Positions 45,603 through 53,090 of a stretch of 64,000 nt of DNA are shown here, in pieces; position 1 is the first letter of the stretch, and every line of letters starts with the position of its first letter. A model generated the notes under the pieces. It did not search any database, was not told the DNA's origin, and saw nothing but the letters and a program-made list of their open reading frames with translations. Origin of the DNA: Segatella copri (GTDB taxonomy: Bacteria > Bacteroidota > Bacteroidia > Bacteroidales > Bacteroidaceae); assembly GCF_026015295.1 (NCBI RefSeq), contig NZ_JAPDUW010000001.1:2713501-2777500 (forward strand), in the 5' to 3' direction. The position numbers and the translations under genes are program-made.

Positions 45603-46334
45603 TTACCTTTCAGTTTTCAGGAATTTTGGCGCATCTAATGCCTTTACGATTTTAATTCTTGTAACCTTATCCATCTTTTTACAAAACTCTATATTCTTTT
45701 GAGTAGCACCATCTGGGTCTTTTAGTACACTTATTGGGGTTTTATAAGGGACAGCTATTTCCACATAACAAGACTGAAATCCAAAATTAGGCAACAAAAC
45801 ACATTCTTTACCATACAGACATTTACCATTTGCATCAAAAAACAAAATCCAAGGCATAAATTCTTTCTCATTTGCTCGCCCAAGATGAATAGTAAATTTA
45901 AAAGTTATATTAAAGAAAACATCAGCACCTATTATTGACACACGCTGGTTTTCTATGGGAAGTCCCAAGTCATTAATAATATGAAATCTCTTAATATCTG
46001 ACATTTTCTGGATTTCCTTTACCCAACTTTCAAGATTATCCTTACCATAAGTTTCAACAATTTCCTCTGAAATAGAGTTAAGATAATCATTAAACTCTTG
46101 TCCTTTCACCACCTCTTTCTTATCTTTCGGATCATCAGAAGCCAACTTTGGATATTTCTCATTCATTTTATCCATTGCAGGTTTTACAATACTGGACATT
46201 CGCGCGGACATTTGAGGCAAAGCACCAAACACTCCTTCTCCATTAAAATCTGTCTCAGAATAAGTTGTACCCTTCTCTCCACATGAACAGAATGTCAACA
46301 CAAACATCACCAACAAAAATATATACTTTCTCAT
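45603..46334 (-). CDS. Lipoprotein paralog 1 of the C10 locus
   Basis: 243 aa. Lipobox 'VLTFCSC' (lipidated Cys about 16-18). The N-terminal motif 'FNGEGVFGALPQMSARMSSI' matches 'FTGNGLLGNFPYMMARYDSE' in the next gene, so both share an ancestor although their lengths differ. A helical part follows, then a beta-rich C-terminus. No enzyme motif. Position between two proteases suggests an accessory or inhibitor, not shown. Family not recognised. Confidence 0.6.
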   Translation of the reverse strand: MRKYIFLLVMFVLTFCSCGEKGTTYSETDFNGEGVFGALPQMSARMSSIVKPAMDKMNEKYPKLASDDPKDKKEVVKGQEFNDYLNSISEEIVETYGKDNLESWVKEIQKMSDIKRFHIINDLGLPIENQRVSIIGADVFFNITFKFTIHLGRANEKEFMPWILFFDANGKCLYGKECVLLPNFGFQSCYVEIAVPYKTPISVLKDPDGATQKNIEFCKKMDKVTRIKIVKALDAPKFLKTER

Positions 46335-46369
46335 GAATCAAAATTTTATTATACAACAACATTTGAAAG

Positions 46370-47590
46370 TTACTCATGCAAGCAAAGGATAACACTCTCC
46401 AGCACAGCATTTGGTAGCACATCTTTAGGACTCAAATCAAGATATTCAAAACAACCATAAAGTTCTTCTATACGCTCTAAAGCTTCTCGTTTCAAGGTTT
46501 CTTCATCTGCAGGATATCCACCATATAGACCAAAATGAATAAATGGACCTATTTCTTCTGGAGTCCACGAAGCCTTAAAATCATCGCCAAATGTCTGAGC
46601 AACTTCGACTAACTTCATACCAGCCCTCAATGTCTTACCATTATCAAATTTCACATTTATCTTTGGAGAGCAAACAAATATTTTATAAATTTCCGCAGAA
46701 CTTAAATCTGACTCAACATGCACAACAGTATCGGTTCCATTAAAGAATGTAAAATTCTTCGTATGAGAGAGTTTATCTATATTCCATCTATAATGAGTAT
46801 AGAACCCCTTACATTTCGAAGGAAATTGATTTACCTTTTTCCCTAATACAATAGGTTCGCAACCTTTTTCAGAGAATTCTACTTTGGACAAATCATTGTC
46901 TTTCGCCTCCTCGTTTAAAGCCTTTTCTTCAGCCTCTCGCATTTTCGCTTGTGTTTTTTCAAAAGTCTCTTCATCCATTGCTACAATCTTAACAAAACGG
47001 TCTAAGATATTATTTCTTTGGAGCATTTCTTTGTAATTCTTATCATATTTTAAAGGATAAGAATAAGCACCAACAATACTCCCAAGATGCAACCAAAAAC
47101 GACCAAGCGACTCATGGAAATTAAGAATATTACCATCCTTATCTACAGGCACACAAGCTTCTATACCTTTTTCACTCCATCCTGCATCATATCCAGCTGG
47201 TCCTTCAATACGTATTTTCATACAAGGCAGATAACCTCCCACAGATTTAACAACCTTGAATTTAAATCCTTTAATTTCTTCTGTCTTACCACCTGTACTA
47301 ATCTCAAAAGGCACTTCCTTACCATCAAGTTCTTCTGCGATTTTTTCAATATCAAATTCATTTTCTTTCGCAAAGTTCCTCTTTTCTAACACCCCCGCAC
47401 CATTCAGATTTCGTTCTAAATTAGCTCGCTCCGAATCATAGCGAGCCATCATATAAGGAAAATTGCCCAAAAGACCATTACCAGTAAACTCTACTCCATC
47501 TATTTCTTGTGGAGTAGTTTGGGAATTGCCGCAAGATACCAACAACATTGTCACTGCTGCCAATATCACAAAAAAATAGTTTTTAATCAT
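46370..47590 (-). CDS. Lipoprotein paralog 2 of the C10 locus
   Basis: 406 aa. Lipobox 'MLLVSCGN'. It shares the F-x-G-x-G-x-x-G-x-x-P-x-M-x-A-R signature near residue 40 with the 243-aa protein downstream. A charged Lys/Glu helix (about 215-245, 'KTQAKMREAEEKALNEEAKD') separates two beta-rich parts. I do not recognise a family. Confidence 0.6.
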   Translation of the reverse strand: MIKNYFFVILAAVTMLLVSCGNSQTTPQEIDGVEFTGNGLLGNFPYMMARYDSERANLERNLNGAGVLEKRNFAKENEFDIEKIAEELDGKEVPFEISTGGKTEEIKGFKFKVVKSVGGYLPCMKIRIEGPAGYDAGWSEKGIEACVPVDKDGNILNFHESLGRFWLHLGSIVGAYSYPLKYDKNYKEMLQRNNILDRFVKIVAMDEETFEKTQAKMREAEEKALNEEAKDNDLSKVEFSEKGCEPIVLGKKVNQFPSKCKGFYTHYRWNIDKLSHTKNFTFFNGTDTVVHVESDLSSAEIYKIFVCSPKINVKFDNGKTLRAGMKLVEVAQTFGDDFKASWTPEEIGPFIHFGLYGGYPADEETLKREALERIEELYGCFEYLDLSPKDVLPNAVLESVILCLHE

Positions 47591-47678
47591 ATAGAATTAA
47601 GTTTAATGATTGTTTATAGCGCAATAACTTTTAAAGGGCAATTGCATCTGAAAGATGTAAATCTATTGCCCTGAATTA

Positions 47679-48299
47679 TTACTTTGCAGGATAATAAGTA
47701 ATGGTTCTTGTCTCTACCCAAGAAGAACCATTAGTTCTTCTGGCAAGTCTTTTTGTCCAATTACCTTTAGCATCCTTAGCTTGAACAGTATATGAAACCT
47801 TTATCGTAGAAGTCTTCTCCGTATTATAGTCCTCTATCTTAGAGATTGTCGAACTTACATTACCATCAGTCCCATAAGCAAACGTAGTCACTATCGACAT
47901 TCCTGCATCCTCATAAGTATGTTTTGCCAACTTACCTTTAGCGTTGTAAGTAAATGTATCTTCACCACTACCAGGATTATAATAAGCCGTGTAAAGTTCG
48001 CCACTTGTAATACGTCCCTTAGCATCCCTTGAACATTCGGAATAAAGAGCATCACCACCCATTTTGACAAAGGTTCCTCCATTCCACTTCAAACAACGAC
48101 CGTTCTGAGCAAAAAGAAGCACTTCTTTATTGGCTTCTTTCGAAAATCCTTGATAAATACAACCAGCCTTGTGGTTCACCCAAGTACACTGCTTTACTTT
48201 TCCTTTCAAATCAAAGGCAGCCAAATCTCCTTGCGCCTTCACCAAACTTGGCATCAACATAAAAATCAATGCCAACATTACATAAACAATAGGTTTCAT
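47679..48299 (-). CDS. Secreted protein with YD/MORN-like beta repeats
   Basis: 206 aa. Signal peptide 'MLALIFMLMPSLVKAQ', then a series of short beta-hairpins with YD/RHS-like spacing ('YNAKGKLAKHTYEDAGM', 'AYGTDGNVSSTISKIEDYN', 'AKDAKGNWTKRLARRTNG'). There is no toxin or catalytic motif. Proteins of this pattern are common in Bacteroidales, usually annotated as hypothetical. It lies within the C10 operon. Confidence 0.55.
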   Translation of the reverse strand: MKPIVYVMLALIFMLMPSLVKAQGDLAAFDLKGKVKQCTWVNHKAGCIYQGFSKEANKEVLLFAQNGRCLKWNGGTFVKMGGDALYSECSRDAKGRITSGELYTAYYNPGSGEDTFTYNAKGKLAKHTYEDAGMSIVTTFAYGTDGNVSSTISKIEDYNTEKTSTIKVSYTVQAKDAKGNWTKRLARRTNGSSWVETRTITYYPAK

Positions 48300-48362
48300 A
48301 AAACTAACTATTTAAAATGTTTATCAGAAAGCCCCCACGCCAATAGACGTAGGGGAACTTTA

Positions 48363-51362
48363 TTATTTTCTAAATTTAATTGTCTGAGACGAAGACTTCA
48401 GCACAAAGACACCAGAAGGCAATGTAGATAACAAATTACTCCATAAATCTGGCGAAGCTGCTAAAGTCCTAACAAGAATACCATTCATATCATATACCCT
48501 TACAGTCTCACCTTGTTTGAAGATGGAGTTGAAAGTTGAGATTTTGGCTATGCTTGTCGTACCATCATTAACCAATTCAAATTCAGCTATAGACTTATCT
48601 GAATTCAAAACATAAGAATATTCATTCCTACTCCAACCCCAATTATGATCAGCATAAAGGACACAAACACTATACTTGGAATTATCCGTAAGTTGAGGAG
48701 TTAGAGTATATGAGCATATCAATTTATTTGCAATAATCACATTAGTAACAGAATCCACAACAACTTCCTTAGATTTCTTATCAAAAAACAAAGCTTTGAC
48801 AACAGCATATTTTGTTATAACAGCTCCCTTATCATAACTATCTAAAGAAATTCTTAAACCCAATTGTACCGAGGTGGTAAATTGACCAGTTCCTGCCATA
48901 CGTTCTGACGCGGTACTAGTCTTTTTACTCCAAGAAACCAATTCGCAAGGATAAGAAACACCTTCTACATTATTTTCTATGTTATAATTATGATAAGGCT
49001 TCCGCTCATAATTTTCCGTTGGCATGAGGCTTGCACGTTCACCATCAGGAGTCAAATATTTGCACTTAAATTCGTAATTACCACTTAAAGGATAAGGCAT
49101 TAATCCCAAAGGTCTTGTTTGTCCAGGAGTCCAATCCTTTAGAGAAGCCACTAAACGTTCCGCTCCATTATCCCTATTAATCATATAAACATTCACCGTT
49201 ACAGGTTCCTTTACTTTATTAGCATACTGGAACTCCGGACGGACAGTTTCCAAGCATTCTGTATTCTCTAATGGGCTATAACCTAACGAGTACGTTTCGT
49301 CAGGATTATATCCAAAAAAATGACACCATGCCAAATCTATTCCATCCAAAATCGGATAACTTGGTTTTTCCTTCACGTCAATGTAGAAATCTTTGGCAAG
49401 AGAAATTCTTGTTTCTTCTTCAGGCAACATAACCAAATATCTACCTGCTGGCATCGTAAAACTATTCTCCACATTGATAGGAGAAAGCCCAACAGCTTTA
49501 ACTGATGTATAATTATCATAGAGATGTTTAAATGAGAAAGAGCTCGTATTTGAAGTGCCATACACCTTACCTGTTTCTACATTTTTAAACTGCAAATACG
49601 AGTTGTTAGTAGATCCTTTAGCCTTGAGATAAAGATAGAACTTCGTACCAGCAAAAATCTCACTTGCAGGTTGAATATCCTCAATTGTCAGAGTTTTCAC
49701 CAAGTCTTCACCTTCCAAACCATGAATAATCATACCAGTTCCTTTATTGACAATTTCCATGGTAGGAATAATCTGTTTTGGAGCAGGACATAATTGAATT
49801 CTGCCGTCAGCATCTTTGTAAGCCGTACGTATCTCATACACTCCATCCGCCACCTCTGTTGGTACTTTATTAAATCCTTGCGACAAGTTCCAACGATTGA
49901 TACTTGGCCATCCGTTAAGCGTCTCGTTATAGTAACCACCAGGCAAATTCTTGACGATTTTACCATCCTTAGCTAAAACCGTCGTAAATTCAAACTTTTT
50001 ATTTTCGTATGTACTACTAATCAACTGGAAAATCATTTTTTCCTTAGATGTAACAATACTCGAAACAGACCGTGTAGAAATACTTGATTTTTGCTTACTC
50101 TTTACAGCATCACCCCTTCCTGTCTGCCAGTCACATACAACAAAAGGTTGGCAAACTTCATCCGAATAGTAAGCGGTAGCACGAGGTTTGATGCCAATAA
50201 TCATACTATGGTCACAACGATAACCTTGCTCATAATTAAAATTACCGCCTGGATTAAGAACTGCTACATCATAATAACCGTCAGCAATGCCCGTCCATCC
50301 CCAATTGACATGAACATAATTTTGAGAATCAATGCCATCTATCACAAAACAATGATTTGCAGCAGGCTTAACATACATACCAGAGCCACCAGGTAAATCG
50401 CTAGCGGAATAGATAATAGGACGACCTGCAGTCAACTCCTCCTGAATCATACTCATCCACTTATCCGTAGAAATATGGTAATCGCTTGAATATCCCCAAC
50501 CTATAGAATAATGGCTTTCACGAGCTACATACATACACTCGTAGTTATAATATTTATTGAGGGCAACAAACGGCATATTGGCACTAGTTGAGGTATAGTC
50601 AAAATCAGCTTTACATGCAATACCACACTCCAACATCAATTTTCCTACTGCATCTTTCTGAGTCTGTGTAATATCAGGTTTGATATATGAATTAAGCATA
50701 TTCTTCCAATCATAAGTAGTAGAAGAATAATCTATCTCATATTCTGTTTCAGAATCTACATGCGCATACTTTAGGCTACCTCCTCCTTTTTGATTTTGAT
50801 GATAGTAGTTCAATACTTGTGCCAAAGCTACTGGTACACAACCAACTATAGCCGTTTGCTTTCCATCAGAAGGACATTTACAGTTATAAGGAGCACTCTG
50901 GCCCCATTGCGTTTTTATCAATGGAGCTACAGGAGTTACCGACGGTCCTTCCCAACCAGGCTCTTTTGTTGCCAAAGAACTTGAAGCCATGACTGCCTGA
51001 TAACCAGTTAGCCAAGTTTTCATTGCCTCAGGCACATTGTCCACATCAAGACTCCCCGAGTCTGAATATCCTGCAACGGCAGTGTTTCCATTTCCTGTGC
51101 AAACCAAGGCAAAACCACCACCTTGCACATTAAAGGCGTAGACCTCACCAGTACTTTTCGTACTAGAACTTCCAACACTTTTTGCATTCGCTGAAGTTGT
51201 CCCTACATCAAGTTTCGATGAAGACAATTCCAACTTGGCATTTCCTTTCTTCTGCTTTAAGAAATCTAAAGCCGCATTTTTAGCATCTTCTTCCGTTTGC
51301 GCTATCGCTGGAAGAGAAGCAAGGAACATTCCCAACAAAAAAGTTAATTTAATTTTTCTCAT
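48363..51362 (-). CDS. C10 cysteine protease (streptopain-like) with type IX-like tail
   Basis: 999 aa from the ATG at 51362, where the signal peptide 'IKLTFLLGMFLASLPAIAQ' begins; an upstream start at 51419 adds a non-conserved segment. Propeptide to about 140 ('GFALVCTGNGNTAVAGYSDS'), then the C10 domain with Cys175 ('AIVGCVPVALAQVLNYYH') and His337 ('AANHCFVIDGI'), and 'HVNWGWTGIADGYYDV'. A long beta-rich C-terminal part ends in 'GETVRVYDMNGILVRTL...PSGVFVLKSSSQTIKFRK', a sorting-type domain. First structural gene after the UpxY-type regulator, 57 bp away. Paralog of the 858-aa protease but with an extra 140 residues. Confidence 0.9.
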   Translation of the reverse strand: MRKIKLTFLLGMFLASLPAIAQTEEDAKNAALDFLKQKKGNAKLELSSSKLDVGTTSANAKSVGSSSTKSTGEVYAFNVQGGGFALVCTGNGNTAVAGYSDSGSLDVDNVPEAMKTWLTGYQAVMASSSLATKEPGWEGPSVTPVAPLIKTQWGQSAPYNCKCPSDGKQTAIVGCVPVALAQVLNYYHQNQKGGGSLKYAHVDSETEYEIDYSSTTYDWKNMLNSYIKPDITQTQKDAVGKLMLECGIACKADFDYTSTSANMPFVALNKYYNYECMYVARESHYSIGWGYSSDYHISTDKWMSMIQEELTAGRPIIYSASDLPGGSGMYVKPAANHCFVIDGIDSQNYVHVNWGWTGIADGYYDVAVLNPGGNFNYEQGYRCDHSMIIGIKPRATAYYSDEVCQPFVVCDWQTGRGDAVKSKQKSSISTRSVSSIVTSKEKMIFQLISSTYENKKFEFTTVLAKDGKIVKNLPGGYYNETLNGWPSINRWNLSQGFNKVPTEVADGVYEIRTAYKDADGRIQLCPAPKQIIPTMEIVNKGTGMIIHGLEGEDLVKTLTIEDIQPASEIFAGTKFYLYLKAKGSTNNSYLQFKNVETGKVYGTSNTSSFSFKHLYDNYTSVKAVGLSPINVENSFTMPAGRYLVMLPEEETRISLAKDFYIDVKEKPSYPILDGIDLAWCHFFGYNPDETYSLGYSPLENTECLETVRPEFQYANKVKEPVTVNVYMINRDNGAERLVASLKDWTPGQTRPLGLMPYPLSGNYEFKCKYLTPDGERASLMPTENYERKPYHNYNIENNVEGVSYPCELVSWSKKTSTASERMAGTGQFTTSVQLGLRISLDSYDKGAVITKYAVVKALFFDKKSKEVVVDSVTNVIIANKLICSYTLTPQLTDNSKYSVCVLYADHNWGWSRNEYSYVLNSDKSIAEFELVNDGTTSIAKISTFNSIFKQGETVRVYDMNGILVRTLAASPDLWSNLLSTLPSGVFVLKSSSQTIKFRK

Positions 51363-51419
51363 AAGATTACAATTTATTTTGATTGTCATTAATATTCCAA
51401 ACAAGAGCAAAACTGTCAT

Positions 51420-52181
51420 TTATACTTTTTTCAACATACACTTAGGAATATAGGCTGTAAAGATGGTACCCACCCCATTTATAACTATGCCAATTCTTGA
51501 CTGTCCTTTGATTCGGCATACATAACCTTCTAAGCCTGCAAACTTACCATCCACGATCTTTACGACATCGTTCTTGGCAAACTTTATTTTATCATCGGCA
51601 ACAAAAAGTTTATTATCATCACTAATCTCATTCCACCTGATAAAACTTTCCATCTGACACGTTGGAATAACCAAGGGTTTTATGCCGTTCTTGCCTAAAG
51701 GCCGCCCTCTGTCATCCTTATGTGGAACATAATAATGATGGAAGAAATCAAGTTCTCCTTTCCCGATATACTGCTTCATCTCTTCCTCACTACTCTTCAC
51801 AAACAAGAAATTGGGAATCAATGACACTTGGCGATGTTTCTTCTTACCTTTATATATATAGGTTTGTGTCTGCAAAGGCAAGAATGTTTTAATCCCTTTA
51901 GCCTCCAAAAAGTCTTTCGCTTTCTTTTCTTTCCCATAAGCAGCACGCATTAAAAACCAAACCGCCTCTTCCACATTTGCTGTAGAAGAGGCGGTTGGAT
52001 TATTTTTATTAAGAATAGAATCTGTAGAGTTATCAGCACATGACTTAGATACATAGTCGGGGGACACTCCATTTTGTACACTACGGAGAGACATAATGTT
52101 TTTCAAAACACTACTGGAAGGAGAAGATTCTCCTGGACTTTGTCCTTTACTCAAAGAGACAGATTCGTTTTTATTAAGCAT
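51420..52181 (-). CDS. UpxY-family transcription antiterminator (NusG paralog)
   Basis: 253 aa. An unusual 65-residue Ser/Asn-rich N-terminal extension, then the NusG-type NGN domain (about 70-180: 'AVWFLMRAAYGKEKKAKDFL', 'IPNFLFVKSSEEEM') and a KOW motif at about 205-235 ('KNDVVKIVDGKFAGLEGYVC'). UpxY proteins bind RNA polymerase and let it read through the leader of the operon they head, usually capsule loci. Here the downstream genes are secreted C10 proteases and lipoproteins. The leader upstream contains an intrinsic terminator, which fits this mechanism. The N-terminal extension has no clear domain. Confidence 0.85.
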   Translation of the reverse strand: MLNKNESVSLSKGQSPGESSPSSSVLKNIMSLRSVQNGVSPDYVSKSCADNSTDSILNKNNPTASSTANVEEAVWFLMRAAYGKEKKAKDFLEAKGIKTFLPLQTQTYIYKGKKKHRQVSLIPNFLFVKSSEEEMKQYIGKGELDFFHHYYVPHKDDRGRPLGKNGIKPLVIPTCQMESFIRWNEISDDNKLFVADDKIKFAKNDVVKIVDGKFAGLEGYVCRIKGQSRIGIVINGVGTIFTAYIPKCMLKKV

Positions 52182-52205
52182 GAAGCACTCATGTTGTTAG
52201 ACTAT

Positions 52206-52276
52206 AAAAAAGAAAAAGCGGGGATCATGCCCGTCACCCGTTCCACAAACTGAGGCCCTGAGATTGCCCTTCCCCG
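52206..52276 (-). terminator. Attenuator in the UpxY-operon leader
   Basis: Minus-strand arms CGGGGA (52276-52271) and TCCCCG (52224-52219), with inner G-rich words, are followed by CTTTTTCTTTTTTT (plus-strand positions 52218-52206), 25 bp before the UpxY start. The hairpin plus U-tract in a ~330-nt leader is a classical antitermination arrangement. Confidence 0.65.
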
Positions 52277-52518
52277 TTGAACGAGCAACCACAGACCCCA
52301 CGCCGATATGATTAATATACTAAATGATATTATCATACAACGTGGCATCTACCAGTTGCCATGTTCTTGACAGGGAATTGAAATTTCTCAGGTTTCAGTT
52401 TGTCATGAACAAGCGCTTAGCAAACGCCATTCCCAATTTACAGAATGTCCCACTTCCCTACTCGCCACAATCAGCACATTAGAATGCCTCTTACAGCCAT
52501 CGGCATGGGATACATTTG

Positions 52519-52549
52519 CAAAAATATAATAAATTATCGGAACCACAAA
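52519..52549 (-). promoter_or_regulatory. Promoter of the UpxY/C10 protease operon
   Basis: Minus-strand TTTG (52549-52546), a 19-bp spacer and TATTTTTG (52526-52519). The transcript would begin near 52512 and carry a ~330-nt untranslated leader, including TGGCA/TGCCA and GAAATT/AATTTC-type small hairpins around 52343-52400. Confidence 0.7.
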
Positions 52550-52609
52550 ATTTTTCATGATATTTTTCTAAAAAACTTCATAATTCTCCTTATTATCAAG
52601 AAAAAGTAC

Positions 52610-52790
52610 TAACTTTGCAAGCAGCTATATATAATAAGGAGAAAAAGTCAACAACATATTGCCCAAATTGTAGCTATCCGTTTGGGCACTCGTTGACCAT
52701 CACGTGAGCAACGGTTGCCCGTCTCTTGTTCACCAGTTCCCCATCACGTGATCCCCGAGGGACCGCTTGAAGAGCATGGCTGGTATTGTA
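52610..52790 (+). other. Possible structured RNA or DNA palindrome block
   Basis: A rightward -7-like TAACTTTG at 52610-52617 is followed by about 170 bp with ordered hairpins: TGCCCAAA/TTTGGGCA (52660-52667/52681-52688) and CGTTG/CAACG (52691-52695/52709-52713). Two copies of the 8-bp palindrome TCACGTGA lie at 52699-52706 and 52744-52751, each preceded by CCA, then TCCC/GGGA around 52752-52763. There is no reading frame. It is divergent from the UpxY operon promoter. It may be a small RNA or a protein-binding region. Confidence 0.4.
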
Positions 52791-52827
52791 GTTTTCCTAT
52801 ATTTAGTTGACTACATACTGATTTCAG

Positions 52828-52899
52828 TAGACACTTTTTTACTTTATAAACTAAAAAGGTAGACACTATCAATTTCATAAAACTGAAATAGTAGACACT
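52828..52899 (+). repeat. Array D: TAGACACT three times at exactly 32 bp
   Basis: TAGACACT begins at 52828, 52860 and 52892, each preceded by an A/T-rich ACTGAAA-like stretch. The 32-bp period equals that of the ATPase-linked array at 26816-26903, but the sequence differs. No promoter or gene follows directly. Confidence 0.85.
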
Positions 52900-52947
52900 C
52901 TGACTTTTCCTGACAATTGATTGGAGCGAAGTAGAATAAACATAATA

Positions 52948-53031
52948 TTTCCCTTATAAAGGAAAGATTTTATATAAAAGTTTCCTTTATAGAGGAAACT
53001 TTTTGGTATTTTTTTCCCCTTATAAAGGAAA
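52948..53031 (+). repeat. Array C: palindromic TTTCCTTTATAAAGGAAA-like sites at 33-bp period
   Basis: Three copies at 52948-52965, 52981-52998 and 53013-53031. Their TATA centres lie at 52955, 52988 and 53021, exactly 33 bp apart. Each is an inverted repeat of TTTCC(T/C)T. The third copy supplies the TTTC -33 element of the promoter that follows. Confidence 0.9.
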
Positions 53032-53044
53032 TTTTGTATATTTG
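53013..53044 (+). promoter_or_regulatory. Orphan promoter downstream of array C
   Basis: TTTC (53013-53016), a 20-bp spacer and TATATTTG (53037-53044), the same arrangement as the ATPase promoter at 26883-26914. The only start codon that follows, ATG at 53066, opens a 5-codon frame (MNINF, stop). The expected gene is missing; the GH127 gene comes in from the opposite strand. Confidence 0.7.
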
Positions 53045-53090
53045 CACCCATATTTCAGACAGCAGATGAATATCAATTTCTAATCATAAA

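Noticed and set aside
52828..52899. Insertion-sequence terminal repeats
   Set aside because: Three direct copies at an exact 32-bp period do not fit paired inverted IS ends, and no transposase remnant is present.
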